Shown here one piece after another: positions 1 to 8,282 of a stretch of 50,584 nt of DNA (positions are counted from its first letter, which is position 1; each line of letters starts with the position of its first letter). A program made the position numbers and the translations under genes. The stretch comes from CAYPZL01 sp964415045 (lineage in GTDB: Bacteria; Planctomycetota; Phycisphaerae; Sedimentisphaerales; Anaerobacaceae), in contig CAYPZL010000013.1 of NCBI GenBank assembly GCA_964415045.1, positions 1 through 50,584 of the forward strand. Direction: 5' to 3'. The notes below the pieces were generated by a model. It did no database searches, was not told the DNA's origin, and saw nothing but the letters and a program-made list of their open reading frames with translations.

Positions 1-239
1 TTGTCCTCAACCATACCAGAGAACGCGACCGGAGGCAGCCTTTCATGGGATTACGGGTTGCTTTTCGGAGACGGTAGATTCGGATCATCTGCGTACGTGC
101 GGGATGGTGTGATGGCGGCACGTTGGGCGGTGCGTGTTTCGGGGTTCTCTTTGCGTCTGTTCCGGGTGATGATTACAATGACGTGGCGCCGCGATGGTGA
201 CATTGGCACGTATGGGGAGTTTCTGACAGGAGTTTGGAG

Positions 240-1649
240 ATGAAGGATCTTGTCAAGCGGTTCTTGTTGGTCGGTGCGTTGCTTGTGATGGTCCTGGCGA
301 CGGCGACGCAGGCGGAAGAATCGAAGCAGCTTGCCTTTCCCGGCGCTGAAGGGTTCGGCAAATATGCGCGGGGCGGTCGGGGCGGGGATGTATACCACGT
401 CACGAATCTTCAGGACGACGGTCCCGGCTCTCTGCGATACGGCATCGCCACGGCCGAGGCTCCGAGAACGATCACGTTCGACGTGGCGGGGACGATCCGA
501 CTGGCGACGCCTCTTCGGATGGAGAACAAGTCGCGTCTGACCATCGCGGGCCAGACCGCACCCGGCAAGGGCATCACGATTCGCGATCACGCCATGGTCA
601 TCAAGAACTGCAGCGATATCATCGTGCGGTATCTGCGACTGCGACTCGGCGACAAGAACAAGGGGGACGCCGCCGGCGAAGACGTCATGACCGTCGATTA
701 CTGCGAGCGGATCATCCTGGATCACCTCTCCCTGAGCTGGGGGATCGACGGCAATTCCGACTATCGCGGCAACAGCGACATAACCCTGCAATGGCTGCTG
801 TACGCCGAGGCGCTCAACGATTCGCTCCACCCCAAGGGCGACCACGCCATGTGCACGTCGCTGCGCGACTGCCACGGGAACACCACGCTGCACCACAACA
901 TCTATTCCACGTCGCGCAACCGCCATCCGACGATCGGCGGCGGAACCGGCAAGAAGGGCTACGCCCACGTCGTGGTCGATTTCCGCAACTGCGTCAACTA
1001 CAACTGGAACGGCCCGACGAACTTCGGCGGCATGAAGCTCAACGTCGTGAACAACTACTACAAGCCGGGCCCCTGCACCGATCCGCAGGACTTGCCGATG
1101 CAAATGAAAGATGGAGACACCACGAAGGCCAGAGGCTTCATGACGGGCAATCGCTTCGAGAAGATGCCTGAGCGTCTCAACGAAGACAACTACTGTGCCG
1201 TTCTGTACACCAATACGGGAAGCTACATGTCCACGTCGCGAAAACAGTGGGCCGTCAGTGAGCCGTTCGAGCTGGGCGCCTGCAAACCATACACGCAGAA
1301 CGCGCGCGAGGCGTATGAAACGTGCCTGCGCTACACCGGCTGTTCTCTCGTTCGCGACCGCGTAGACACGAGAATCATCGACAACATCGCCCGGGGCAGG
1401 GGCGAACTGCTCGATTCGCAGGACGAGGTCGGCGGATGGGATGGCTATCCCGTCGTCCGTCGGCCAGATCGCTGGGATACGGATGGCGACGGCATGCCGG
1501 ATACATGGGAGAAAACGCACGGGCTCGACCCCCAAAATCCCGCCGACGGCAACCGAGATGCGGACGACGACGGATACACCAACCTCGAGGAATACATGAA
1601 CGGCCTCGTGCCAAACATGACCGAAGTCATGAGAAAGCAGCGACAGTAG
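240..1649 (+). CDS. Secreted pectate lyase-like protein (PL1-type parallel beta-helix)
   Basis: The 469-residue product has an N-terminal signal peptide (hydrophobic residues about 8-22, ending near ATQA) and then the AFPGAEGFG...RGG start that is typical of planctomycete and Bacteroidetes pectate lyase-like proteins. A parallel beta-helix pattern follows, with asparagine- and isoleucine-rich turns. The last 70 residues carry two Asp-rich calcium-binding repeats (DTDGDGMPD and DADDDGYTN) like thrombospondin type 3 or dockerin-like loops. The likely role is extracellular cleavage of pectin or another polyuronate by beta-elimination. The ATG at 240 is chosen because AGGAG lies at 228-232. A TTG two codons upstream is in frame but is worse placed. 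No sorting signal for the exosortase encoded later in the window is visible at its C-terminus. Substrate is inferred from family only. Confidence 0.85.
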   Translation: MKDLVKRFLLVGALLVMVLATATQAEESKQLAFPGAEGFGKYARGGRGGDVYHVTNLQDDGPGSLRYGIATAEAPRTITFDVAGTIRLATPLRMENKSRLTIAGQTAPGKGITIRDHAMVIKNCSDIIVRYLRLRLGDKNKGDAAGEDVMTVDYCERIILDHLSLSWGIDGNSDYRGNSDITLQWLLYAEALNDSLHPKGDHAMCTSLRDCHGNTTLHHNIYSTSRNRHPTIGGGTGKKGYAHVVVDFRNCVNYNWNGPTNFGGMKLNVVNNYYKPGPCTDPQDLPMQMKDGDTTKARGFMTGNRFEKMPERLNEDNYCAVLYTNTGSYMSTSRKQWAVSEPFELGACKPYTQNAREAYETCLRYTGCSLVRDRVDTRIIDNIARGRGELLDSQDEVGGWDGYPVVRRPDRWDTDGDGMPDTWEKTHGLDPQNPADGNRDADDDGYTNLEEYMNGLVPNMTEVMRKQRQ

Positions 1650-1770
1650 CCGTCTTCGACTGTGCCCCGCTCTCCCGCGGCAGCACTACGGAGCAGGGAG
1701 GATCCGCGAAAAGCGATTCCCCCACCGCGTACGGTTTTCTCCATTCATCGCGAACGGGCCGAAAAAAGGC

Positions 1771-1799
1771 TTGGCAGTGGCGGGCGGAGGTGCTATAGT
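1771..1799 (+). promoter_or_regulatory. Sigma70-type promoter for the PTS IIA-like gene
   Basis: TTGGCA (1771-1776), a 17-nt spacer and TATAGT (1794-1799) form a near-consensus promoter. Transcription would start near 1806, leaving a leader of about 50 nt before the ATG at 1858. Confidence 0.7.
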
Positions 1800-1857
1800 T
1801 ACCCGTTTGTCTCAAGCTGCTGGGTAGCTTCTTTTTTTCTCTTTGGTCGTCTTTAGC

Positions 1858-2316
1858 ATGGTTTTGACACAAATACTGCAACCGACGTGTGTTAAGGTTC
1901 CGTTGAGCGGCGCCGACAAAGACGCCGTGATCACCGAATTAGTGGATATCCTCGCGGAGAACGGGCTGCTTGAGAACCGGGATACGGTCCTGGAGGCCGT
2001 GTTTACGCGGGAGCGGACGCGTAGTACGGGGATTGGCTCGGGCATCGCCATTCCACATGGCAAGTGCAACGCGGTCAAGGAACTGGTGATGGCCCTGGGG
2101 ATCACCGCCGCACCGCTGGAGTTCGAGAGCGTCGACGGCAAGCCCGTCTCGATCGTGATTCTACTGGTTTCTCCGGCGGATCAGACGGGCCCGCACATTC
2201 AGGCGCTGGCCCGCATCAGCCGGCTGATGCTCGACGAGGAATTCAAGGCCGCTTTGGAAAAGGCCCCTTCGAGCCAGGCGGCATACGAGCTGTTGAGCAA
2301 CCGCGAGAACCAGTAG
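1858..2316 (+). CDS. PTS IIA-type (fructose/mannitol, PtsN-like) phosphocarrier protein
   Basis: The 152-residue protein matches a single EIIA domain of the fructose/mannitol class along its whole length. The phosphorylatable histidine is in the motif GIGSGIAIPHGK near residue 66. No EIIB or EIIC domains adjoin, so it is more likely a regulatory phosphoprotein of the PtsN kind than part of a sugar transporter; this is an inference. The start is uncertain: ATG 1858 has no strong ribosome binding site, and an in-frame TTG at 1843 is possible. A good promoter lies just upstream. The gene converges on glgP with only 33 nt between the stop codons, which fits a link to carbon storage control but does not prove it. 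Confidence 0.85.
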   Translation: MVLTQILQPTCVKVPLSGADKDAVITELVDILAENGLLENRDTVLEAVFTRERTRSTGIGSGIAIPHGKCNAVKELVMALGITAAPLEFESVDGKPVSIVILLVSPADQTGPHIQALARISRLMLDEEFKAALEKAPSSQAAYELLSNRENQ

Positions 2317-2349
2317 GCGTTCTTCCCGGAAAGGCCCCGAGAGAACGGC

Positions 2350-4950
2350 TCAATTCCTCTCCCAAAGAATCAGACCGAGCTCATGGGGATTCACTTGATC
2401 CGGATGGCGTGGCAGCACCCGAACGACGGCGCCATGCTGTCCGGTGGTTTGGCACTTCATCCGCCCGGAGAACCAGTGCTCGCCGTTTTCGCCGTTCGTC
2501 GTTTCGTGCGCCATGGGCACGGCCGCTCCGTCTCGAATGTTGCCCCAGGAATCGGTGGGCCCGTGATAGAGCTCGACCGAAACGTTGTCGGGCTGGACGC
2601 GGCCCAGTCTTACGCGGGCCCGGACGGTCAGCTCCGATCCCACCTTCAATTGCGGCTGGGCGGCATTGAGCTGCGCCGGGGCGCCGGCGCTGTTGGCATC
2701 CATGGTGACCTCCTGGACGACGATTTCCCGCCACGCGCCGCGCATCTCGGCCTTCCAGCGTGCGAAGTCCCGGGCGACAGCCAGCGTATCCTGCGTCAGG
2801 CGACGATAGCGGCTGGCCGCCGGAGCGTAGAATCGCTGCGCGTATTCGGCCAACATTCGGTGCGTGTTGAACCGGGGCGTCACGGATTTGATACAGGCCT
2901 TCATCATGGGCAGCCAGCGCCGCGGGAGGTTGTCGGCCGACCGGCTGAAGAACAACGGCACCACCTCGTGCTCCAGGATGTTGTAGAGGGCCTGGGCTTC
3001 GACCATGTCCTGGTATTCCTGATTCTCGTAGCTCTCGCCGGCGCCGATGACCCAGCCTCCTTCGGGCGTGTAGCCCTCGCACCACCAGCCGTCCAGCGTG
3101 CTGACGTTCAGCACGCCGTTGGCGGCGGCTTTCATCCCGCTGGTGCCGCTGGCCTCCATGGGCCGACGCGGATTGTTGAGCCAGACGTCGACGCCCCGCA
3201 CCAGGAAACGGGCCACGTCGATGTCGTAGTCCTCCAGGAATACGATATGCCGCCGGACGGTCTCCTCGGAGGCGAAGTGGACGATGTGACGAATGATCTC
3301 CTTGCCGCCCTTGTCTTTCGGGTGCGCCTTGCCGGCGAAGATGATCTGCACGGGCCTCTCCGGATTCGTCAGGAGCCGGGCCAGACGCTCGGCGTCCTTG
3401 AGGATCAGGTCGCCGCGCTTGTACGCGGCGAATCGCCGGGCGAAGCCGATGGTCAGAGCGTCCGGGTCGAGGACCTCCTCGGCGTGTCTGAGGTCGCCCC
3501 GGCACGTTCCCCGACGCTGCATCTGCGCCACCAGCCGCTTCCGCGCGAACACGATCAACTGGTCCTTGCAGCGCTGGTGGGCGCTCCACAGCTCCTCGTC
3601 GGGAACCTGATCGATCTGCTCCCACACGGAGGCATCCGAGACGCTCTCGGACCAGGCGGGCCCCAGATACCGCTGATACAAGTCCGCGATCTCATTCGAC
3701 AGCCAGCTCTTGAGATGCACGCCGTTCGTGATCGAGGTGATCGGGACCTCGTTGGCGGGAACGCTGGGCCAGAGCGAACCCCACACCTCGCGAGAGATCT
3801 GCCCATGCAGTTGGCTGACGCCGTTGACGTAACCGCTGAGCTTGATGGCCAGGACCGGCATCTTGAACGGCTCGTTCTCGTCGTCCGGGAGCATCCGCCC
3901 CAGCGAGAGGAAATACCCGCGATCGATGCCGAGCTGGGGGTAATAGAAGCCAAAGTACTTGTCCATAAGCTCGACGCCGAACTCATCGAGTCCGGCTCGC
4001 ACCAGGGTATGCGTGGTGAAAACGTTGCCCGACCGGGTCGCCTCGACGGCCTCCTCGAAGCTCATCTCCGCCGTGGATTTCAACTGACGAATCCGCTCCA
4101 GAGCCATGAAGGCGGCGTGGCCTTCGTTCATATGGCAAACGGTCGACTCGATTCCCATGGCCGTCAGGGCCCGGAGACCGCCGATGCCCAGCAGGATTTC
4201 CTGGCGAATCCGCAGCTCGCGGTCGCCGCCGTAGAGGCTGCTGGTGATCATGCGGTCGGCCGATGAGTTGGCCGGGATGTTGGTGTCCAGAAGATACAGC
4301 TTGATCCGCCCGACCGAGACGGACCAGATCTGGGCCTGCACGCACCGGCCCGGATACTCCACGCCGATCGTCAGCGGCAGACCGTCGCCATTGTGCACCA
4401 GTTCGACGGGCATGTTGTACGGATCGTTCTCGACGTAAGCCTCCTGCTGCCAGCCATCGATGTTGAGATACTGGCGGAAGTAGCCCTTCTGATACATCAA
4501 ACCGATGCCCACGAGAGGGATGCCCAGATCGGATGCGCTCTTGAGATGGTCGCCGGCCAGGATGCCCAGGCCGCCGGCATAGATGGGCAAACATTCGTGC
4601 AGCCCAAACTCCGCACTGAAATACGCCACCACCGAATTGCGATTATCGGAACAGGCTTTCTCAAACCACGTTGACTCATCCAGATACCTGTGAAGGGCCT
4701 CCATCGCTCGTTTCAGCTCATTGCGGAAGCTCTCGCTTTCCGAAAGGGCTTCCAGTCTTGCCTGGGAGACGCTGCCCAGCAGCTTGACCGGATTATGGCC
4801 GCATGCCGCCCACAGGTTGGGATCAATCCGCTTGAACAGTTCAACAAACTGAGGATTCCAGGACCAGAACAGATTCCTGGCGACAACGTCGAGATCCTTC
4901 AACACGTCCGGCAGGGCCGGCAGGACGGTGAAACTACGCACACTCGGCAT
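2350..4950 (-). CDS. glgP: Alpha-glucan (glycogen/maltodextrin) phosphorylase
   Basis: The 866-residue enzyme releases glucose-1-phosphate from the ends of glycogen or maltodextrin using pyridoxal phosphate. The N-terminal part carries the DUF3417-type module (LFWSWNPQ...LFKRIDP) followed by YFSAEFGLHECLPIYAGGLG, a signature of the short bacterial/archaeal phosphorylase class. The PLP-binding lysine is in EASGTSGMKAAANGVLN. HMNEGHAAF and the substrate-site segments are present. The ATG at 4950 has GAGGAG a few bases upstream. It stands alone: no branching enzyme, synthase or ADP-glucose pyrophosphorylase is next to it. A structured RNA gene with a terminator separates it from pheT. Confidence 0.95.
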   Translation of the reverse strand: MPSVRSFTVLPALPDVLKDLDVVARNLFWSWNPQFVELFKRIDPNLWAACGHNPVKLLGSVSQARLEALSESESFRNELKRAMEALHRYLDESTWFEKACSDNRNSVVAYFSAEFGLHECLPIYAGGLGILAGDHLKSASDLGIPLVGIGLMYQKGYFRQYLNIDGWQQEAYVENDPYNMPVELVHNGDGLPLTIGVEYPGRCVQAQIWSVSVGRIKLYLLDTNIPANSSADRMITSSLYGGDRELRIRQEILLGIGGLRALTAMGIESTVCHMNEGHAAFMALERIRQLKSTAEMSFEEAVEATRSGNVFTTHTLVRAGLDEFGVELMDKYFGFYYPQLGIDRGYFLSLGRMLPDDENEPFKMPVLAIKLSGYVNGVSQLHGQISREVWGSLWPSVPANEVPITSITNGVHLKSWLSNEIADLYQRYLGPAWSESVSDASVWEQIDQVPDEELWSAHQRCKDQLIVFARKRLVAQMQRRGTCRGDLRHAEEVLDPDALTIGFARRFAAYKRGDLILKDAERLARLLTNPERPVQIIFAGKAHPKDKGGKEIIRHIVHFASEETVRRHIVFLEDYDIDVARFLVRGVDVWLNNPRRPMEASGTSGMKAAANGVLNVSTLDGWWCEGYTPEGGWVIGAGESYENQEYQDMVEAQALYNILEHEVVPLFFSRSADNLPRRWLPMMKACIKSVTPRFNTHRMLAEYAQRFYAPAASRYRRLTQDTLAVARDFARWKAEMRGAWREIVVQEVTMDANSAGAPAQLNAAQPQLKVGSELTVRARVRLGRVQPDNVSVELYHGPTDSWGNIRDGAAVPMAHETTNGENGEHWFSGRMKCQTTGQHGAVVRVLPRHPDQVNPHELGLILWERN

Positions 4951-5136
4951 TTGAACTCCTCACAAAGCAGGATCCAGGATACGACTATTCCATTTTCCAG
5001 CGGGACAGAGCCCGCACCCTGTCATCGGCAATTCCCGCGCCCTGCTTAACTGCGGAGACAACGAGGATGTGCGCGTGCCTGAAGGAGATTTCTCGGACCC
5101 GTCGGGCCGCGTCTCAAACGGCGCCTCGCCCAACGA

Positions 5137-5164
5137 AAAAAGGCCTGTGAAAACAGGCCTTTTT
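5137..5164 (-). terminator. Intrinsic terminator (bidirectional hairpin)
   Basis: AAAAAGGCCTGT (5137-5148), loop GAAA and ACAGGCCTTTTT (5153-5164) form a perfect 12-bp inverted repeat. The GC core is flanked by A and T tracts on both sides, so it can stop transcription on either strand. On the minus strand it ends the small RNA and insulates glgP from pheT. Confidence 0.85.
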
Positions 5165-5370
5165 GTCTGTTGCCTGCTGGACCTCCACATGTGCCGTAAG
5201 AGAGGCCTTTGAAGAGAACCCATTACTGCCAAGTGGGCAATCGTTGCTCACGTCCGAAAGTCCTATCGCGTAGGCTTTTCCGGTCCGCCAAGACCTGATT
5301 TCCCTGAGTACGGGTATCGGTTCTTTCAACTGCGAACTCTCTTTACGAACACCGCAGGGGCCAGCCTGCA
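5137..5370 (-). ncRNA. Structured small RNA, 6S RNA-like rod (candidate)
   Basis: This RNA of about 230 nt has its own near-consensus promoter (5377-5405) and ends in an intrinsic terminator. Complementary arms nest into one long rod. TGCAGGCTGG (5370-5361) pairs with 5171-5180 with two mismatches. GTGTTCGTAAAGAGAG (5352-5337) pairs with 5191-5204. GTTGAAAGAACC (5330-5319) pairs with 5209-5221. GGGAAATC (5304-5297) pairs with 5235-5242 with one mismatch. The tip 5283-5272 pairs with 5254-5264. A symmetric bubble of about 13 nt on each side (5318-5305 and 5222-5234) sits in the middle. Length near 200 nt before the terminator, a rod shape and a central open bubble are the hallmarks of 6S RNA, which mimics open promoter DNA and binds RNA polymerase. 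No sequence signature was matched, so the family name is a hypothesis; that an RNA gene is here is much firmer. Confidence 0.6.
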
Positions 5371-5376
5371 CAGTAT

Positions 5377-5405
5377 GGTATATCAAATACGCGGCTTCCA
5401 GTCAA
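5377..5405 (-). promoter_or_regulatory. Sigma70-type promoter of the small RNA
   Basis: Read on the minus strand, TTGACT (5405-5400), a 17-nt spacer and TATACC (5382-5377) give a near-consensus promoter. It faces the structured RNA and predicts a start near 5370. It lies 80 nt downstream of the pheT stop codon, so the RNA need not depend on pheT transcription. Confidence 0.75.
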
Positions 5406-5485
5406 GGAAATATGACGACAACTCCAACGCATCCTATCACCCTGACGTGGGCCTGACGCACGGTTCGAGCGGGCGGGAGGCCGAA

Positions 5486-7501
5486 TCACAAAGTTCTCAA
5501 CTCGGCCCCCACTGAGGCCGCAAGATTCTTGACAATCGCGTCCTGATAGCCGTCCACCGTCTCGTGGGTGAGCGTGCCGTCCTCGTCGCGAAAACGCAGA
5601 GAGAGCGTCACGCTCTTCTTGCCGTCGGGGATCCCCTTGCCACGATAAATATCGACGAACTGAACGTCCTCCAATTCGGCCGGCGCGCTGCCGTCCACGG
5701 CCCGGGCAATGTCGGTCCAAAGGGTCTCTTCCGAAACCACCACCGAGAGGTCGCGCTCGATCGCGGGAAAACGCGGAATCGGCTGGATCTTGACCGGCCC
5801 GCCCTGCAAGGCCATCAACGCCTCGAAATCCAGTTCGGCGCCGCACGGACGCACCTCTTTGAAGCCGAGTTTCTCGCGAATCGTCTCGGAGAAGATTCCG
5901 GCCTCGCCGATCGGGCGTTCGTTCACCATGATGCGCGCCCCCACCCCGGCCCAGGTCAGCTCGGCCGGCACGAACTCGAGCGTTGCGCTTCGGTCCAGAC
6001 TTCGGATCAGTCCCTCGATCGCACCGCGCAACTGCCTCATATCGCCATCGCTCACCAGGGCCAACCGGGTGTCTTCCCGCGGCAGAACCGCGTCGGCGGC
6101 GCTCGGGGCGAACGTGTCGGCGATCTCGTAGATGCAGCAAGGCAGATTCCTGGCGTTCACGTTCGTCTTCAGAACGCCCAGCAGCGAGCCCAACAACGTT
6201 TGTCGCAACAGATTCGCGCTCTTGCGGGAAACGTCCCGCACTCCCAGATGCCGCGTCGACTCGCCGGCAGCGAAAAGATCGGCCACCGCCTGGTCCACAA
6301 ACCCCACCGTGACCGTCTCATAGAAGCCGCAGGCGTTGAGGAAAGTCCCTACGCAGCGCTGCACCGCGTGGCGCGAATCGGCCGGCACGGCCTCGATCTG
6401 GATCTTTCTGCAGGTCGGTATTTTGCCGTAGCCGTGCACGCGGGCGACTTCTTCGATCAGGTCCACCTCCCGCACGATGTCACTCCGCCAGGTCGGCGCG
6501 ACGCAAATCACGCTTTCGTCTTCCACGCGCGGCTCAAAACACAGGGCCGAGAAGATCTTCAGCACCTCGTCCTGCGGCACATCGATGCCGAGCAGCTTGC
6601 TGAGGCGCGAAAGCCGCATGCGCACCTCACGGGGCTCGGGCTTGCGCGGGTAGGCGTCCACGACCCCCTTGGCCACGCGGCCGCCGGCGACCTGAACGAT
6701 GAGCTGAGCCGTACGCCGGGATGCCCAGTCGATCTTCTCGACGTCCACGATTCGCTCGAAGCGGAAGGACGCCTCGGAAGGCAGCGCCAGCCAGCGTGAC
6801 GTCGTCCGAATGCTGACGGGGTCGAAATACGCATCCTCCAGGAGAATGGTCGTGGTCGCGTCCCCGACCTCGGTCTCGAGGCCGCCCATGACACCGGCAA
6901 TCGCCACGGGGCGCTTCGCGTCGGCGATAACGAGCATATCCGGCGTCAAATCGCACTGCGTCCCGTCGATACTGACGATCCGCTCACCCGGCGCGGCCTT
7001 CCTCACCACGATTTTGCGGTCCTCGATGGTAGCATAGTCGAAGGCGTGCGGCGGCTGCCCCGTCTCTAACATCGCGTAGTTGGTCGCATCGACAACGTTG
7101 TTCACGCTGCGCATGCCGACGGCTTCGAGCCGTTTGACCATCCACTGCGGCGAGGGGCCGACCTTGACGCCCTCGATGACGCGCGCCGTATACCGGGCAC
7201 ACAGGTCCGGCTCCTGGATCTCCACCTGCGCCAGCTCGCAGGCCGGCTTGTCCATCTCGTCCAGATCGATCTGGGGCAGGCGCAGCTCCTTGCCTGTAGC
7301 TGCCGCCAATTCGCGGGCCACACCGATGTGGCTGAGGCAATCCCCCCGGTTGCTCGTGACCTCGACGTCGATGACAACATCGTCATCCAGGTGCTCGATC
7401 CCCTCGCAGGGAAAACCCAGATCGCTGAGAATCTCCGCCAGCGGCTCGGCTTCAAGCTCCGTCTCGACGTACTCCGCCAACCAATTGAGAGAAATCTTCA
7501 T
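5486..7501 (-). CDS. pheT: Phenylalanyl-tRNA synthetase beta subunit, short form
   Basis: This 671-residue subunit of the alpha2/beta2 enzyme has the usual start (MKISLNWLAEYVE), the B3/B4 editing domain (about residues 90-250), B5 (about 280-350), the inactive synthetase-like core, and the C-terminal ferredoxin-fold anticodon-binding domain ending in KNLAASVGAELRTL. The family is normally near 790 residues. The missing part is the N-terminal EMAP/OB-type tRNA-binding domain: after SDLGFPCEGIEHL the sequence passes directly to DVEVTSNRGDCLSH. The deletion is clean and in frame, so this looks like a natural short form and not damage. pheS is not adjacent. A strong promoter lies 37 nt or more upstream, divergent from that of the VOC-fold gene. 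Confidence 0.95.
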   Translation of the reverse strand: MKISLNWLAEYVETELEAEPLAEILSDLGFPCEGIEHLDDDVVIDVEVTSNRGDCLSHIGVARELAAATGKELRLPQIDLDEMDKPACELAQVEIQEPDLCARYTARVIEGVKVGPSPQWMVKRLEAVGMRSVNNVVDATNYAMLETGQPPHAFDYATIEDRKIVVRKAAPGERIVSIDGTQCDLTPDMLVIADAKRPVAIAGVMGGLETEVGDATTTILLEDAYFDPVSIRTTSRWLALPSEASFRFERIVDVEKIDWASRRTAQLIVQVAGGRVAKGVVDAYPRKPEPREVRMRLSRLSKLLGIDVPQDEVLKIFSALCFEPRVEDESVICVAPTWRSDIVREVDLIEEVARVHGYGKIPTCRKIQIEAVPADSRHAVQRCVGTFLNACGFYETVTVGFVDQAVADLFAAGESTRHLGVRDVSRKSANLLRQTLLGSLLGVLKTNVNARNLPCCIYEIADTFAPSAADAVLPREDTRLALVSDGDMRQLRGAIEGLIRSLDRSATLEFVPAELTWAGVGARIMVNERPIGEAGIFSETIREKLGFKEVRPCGAELDFEALMALQGGPVKIQPIPRFPAIERDLSVVVSEETLWTDIARAVDGSAPAELEDVQFVDIYRGKGIPDGKKSVTLSLRFRDEDGTLTHETVDGYQDAIVKNLAASVGAELRTL

Positions 7502-7537
7502 GTCATAAGCCCTTATCCAAACTCACAATGGGGCCAT

Positions 7538-7566
7538 AGACTACAGCGGCCCGCAGCCTGTGTCAA
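7538..7566 (-). promoter_or_regulatory. Sigma70-type promoter of pheT
   Basis: On the minus strand TTGACA (7566-7561), a 17-nt spacer and TAGTCT (7543-7538) precede pheT, with a predicted start near 7531 and a leader of about 30 nt. No long leader with a Phe-rich peptide or T-box is visible, so attenuation is not supported. Confidence 0.7.
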
Positions 7567-7591
7567 CCTTCACGCCCGCCGGCCGGGGCCC

Positions 7592-7620
7592 TTGCCAATT
7601 CCGGGGGTTTCCTATATGCT
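7592..7620 (+). promoter_or_regulatory. Sigma70-type promoter of the VOC-fold gene
   Basis: TTGCCA (7592-7597), a 17-nt spacer and TATGCT (7615-7620) lie 68 nt upstream of the ATG at 7688. The element is arranged back to back with the pheT promoter. Confidence 0.55.
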
Positions 7621-7687
7621 GACACCAGACGGAGGTTTCTGGAAACGGGCCACGAATGAAGGGTCGGCTTTTCGAAGGAGAACTCTC

Positions 7688-8230
7688 ATGAGGAAACAAG
7701 GAATCGGCGTGTTGCTGCTCGGGTGTTTCGTCGCGTGTCTGCTGACCATGGGGGCCTCCAATTCGGAGCCCGCAACGGCGAGGTTCTCGCGAACCACGAT
7801 CGATCTGGGCATGGTGGTGGCGGACATCGAGGCATCCGCCCGGTTCTATCAGGAGGTCATCGGCTTCACGGAGGCGGGCGGCTTCAGCGTCTCGGCCGAA
7901 ATGGCCGGAGATACGGGGTTGACGGATTACAAGGCCATCAACGTCCGCGTGTTCGCCCTGGGCAAGGAACCCACCGCCACGAGACTCAAGATCATGGCCT
8001 TCCCGGACACTCCGGGCAAGAAGGTGGACAACGAATTCATCAGCTCGAGCCTGGGCTACAGCTACCTTACGATCCGGGTCTCCGACATGACCGCGGCCCT
8101 GGCCCGGCTCAAGGCACACGCCGTGGCGCCGGTCAAGAAACCCTACCAACTCGGCAACGCCAACAACTACCTGACCCTGGTCAAGGATCCTGACGGGAAC
8201 ATCATCGAGCTGATCGGCCCGATGAAGTAG
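7688..8230 (+). CDS. Exported glyoxalase/VOC-superfamily protein
   Basis: The 180-residue protein has a signal peptide (hydrophobic residues 7-21) and then a single vicinal-oxygen-chelate domain: DLGMVVADIEASARFYQEVIGF at the start and YLTLVKDPDGNIIELIGP at the end, which supplies the usual terminal Glu metal ligand. The two beta-alpha-beta-beta-beta halves are complete. Family members include glyoxalase I, dioxygenases and resistance proteins; nothing here identifies the substrate. The ATG is set by GAAGGAG at 7674-7680. Export of a VOC protein is less common than a cytoplasmic place. The stop is 52 nt before the first AAA ATPase gene, which may share its transcript. Confidence 0.8.
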   Translation: MRKQGIGVLLLGCFVACLLTMGASNSEPATARFSRTTIDLGMVVADIEASARFYQEVIGFTEAGGFSVSAEMAGDTGLTDYKAINVRVFALGKEPTATRLKIMAFPDTPGKKVDNEFISSSLGYSYLTIRVSDMTAALARLKAHAVAPVKKPYQLGNANNYLTLVKDPDGNIIELIGPMK

Positions 8231-8282
8231 CCGCCCGCACAAGACAGGTGTCCGGGAACAATGATGGGGCGGAGGAAAGCGA

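Noticed and set aside
51..1535. Long open frame on the minus strand opposite the pectate lyase gene
   Set aside because: It is low-complexity, rich in Arg and Val, with no domain pattern, while the plus-strand frame shows signal peptide, motifs and a ribosome binding site.
2383..4266. 627-codon open frame on the plus strand opposite glgP
   Set aside because: Shadow of a GC-rich gene; the minus strand carries clear phosphorylase motifs along its full length.
5166..5375. tRNA or RNase P RNA in the pheT-glgP gap
   Set aside because: No acceptor stem, TPsiC-like GGTTCGAATCC or RNase P GAGGAAAGTCC signature; the nested rod fits a different class.
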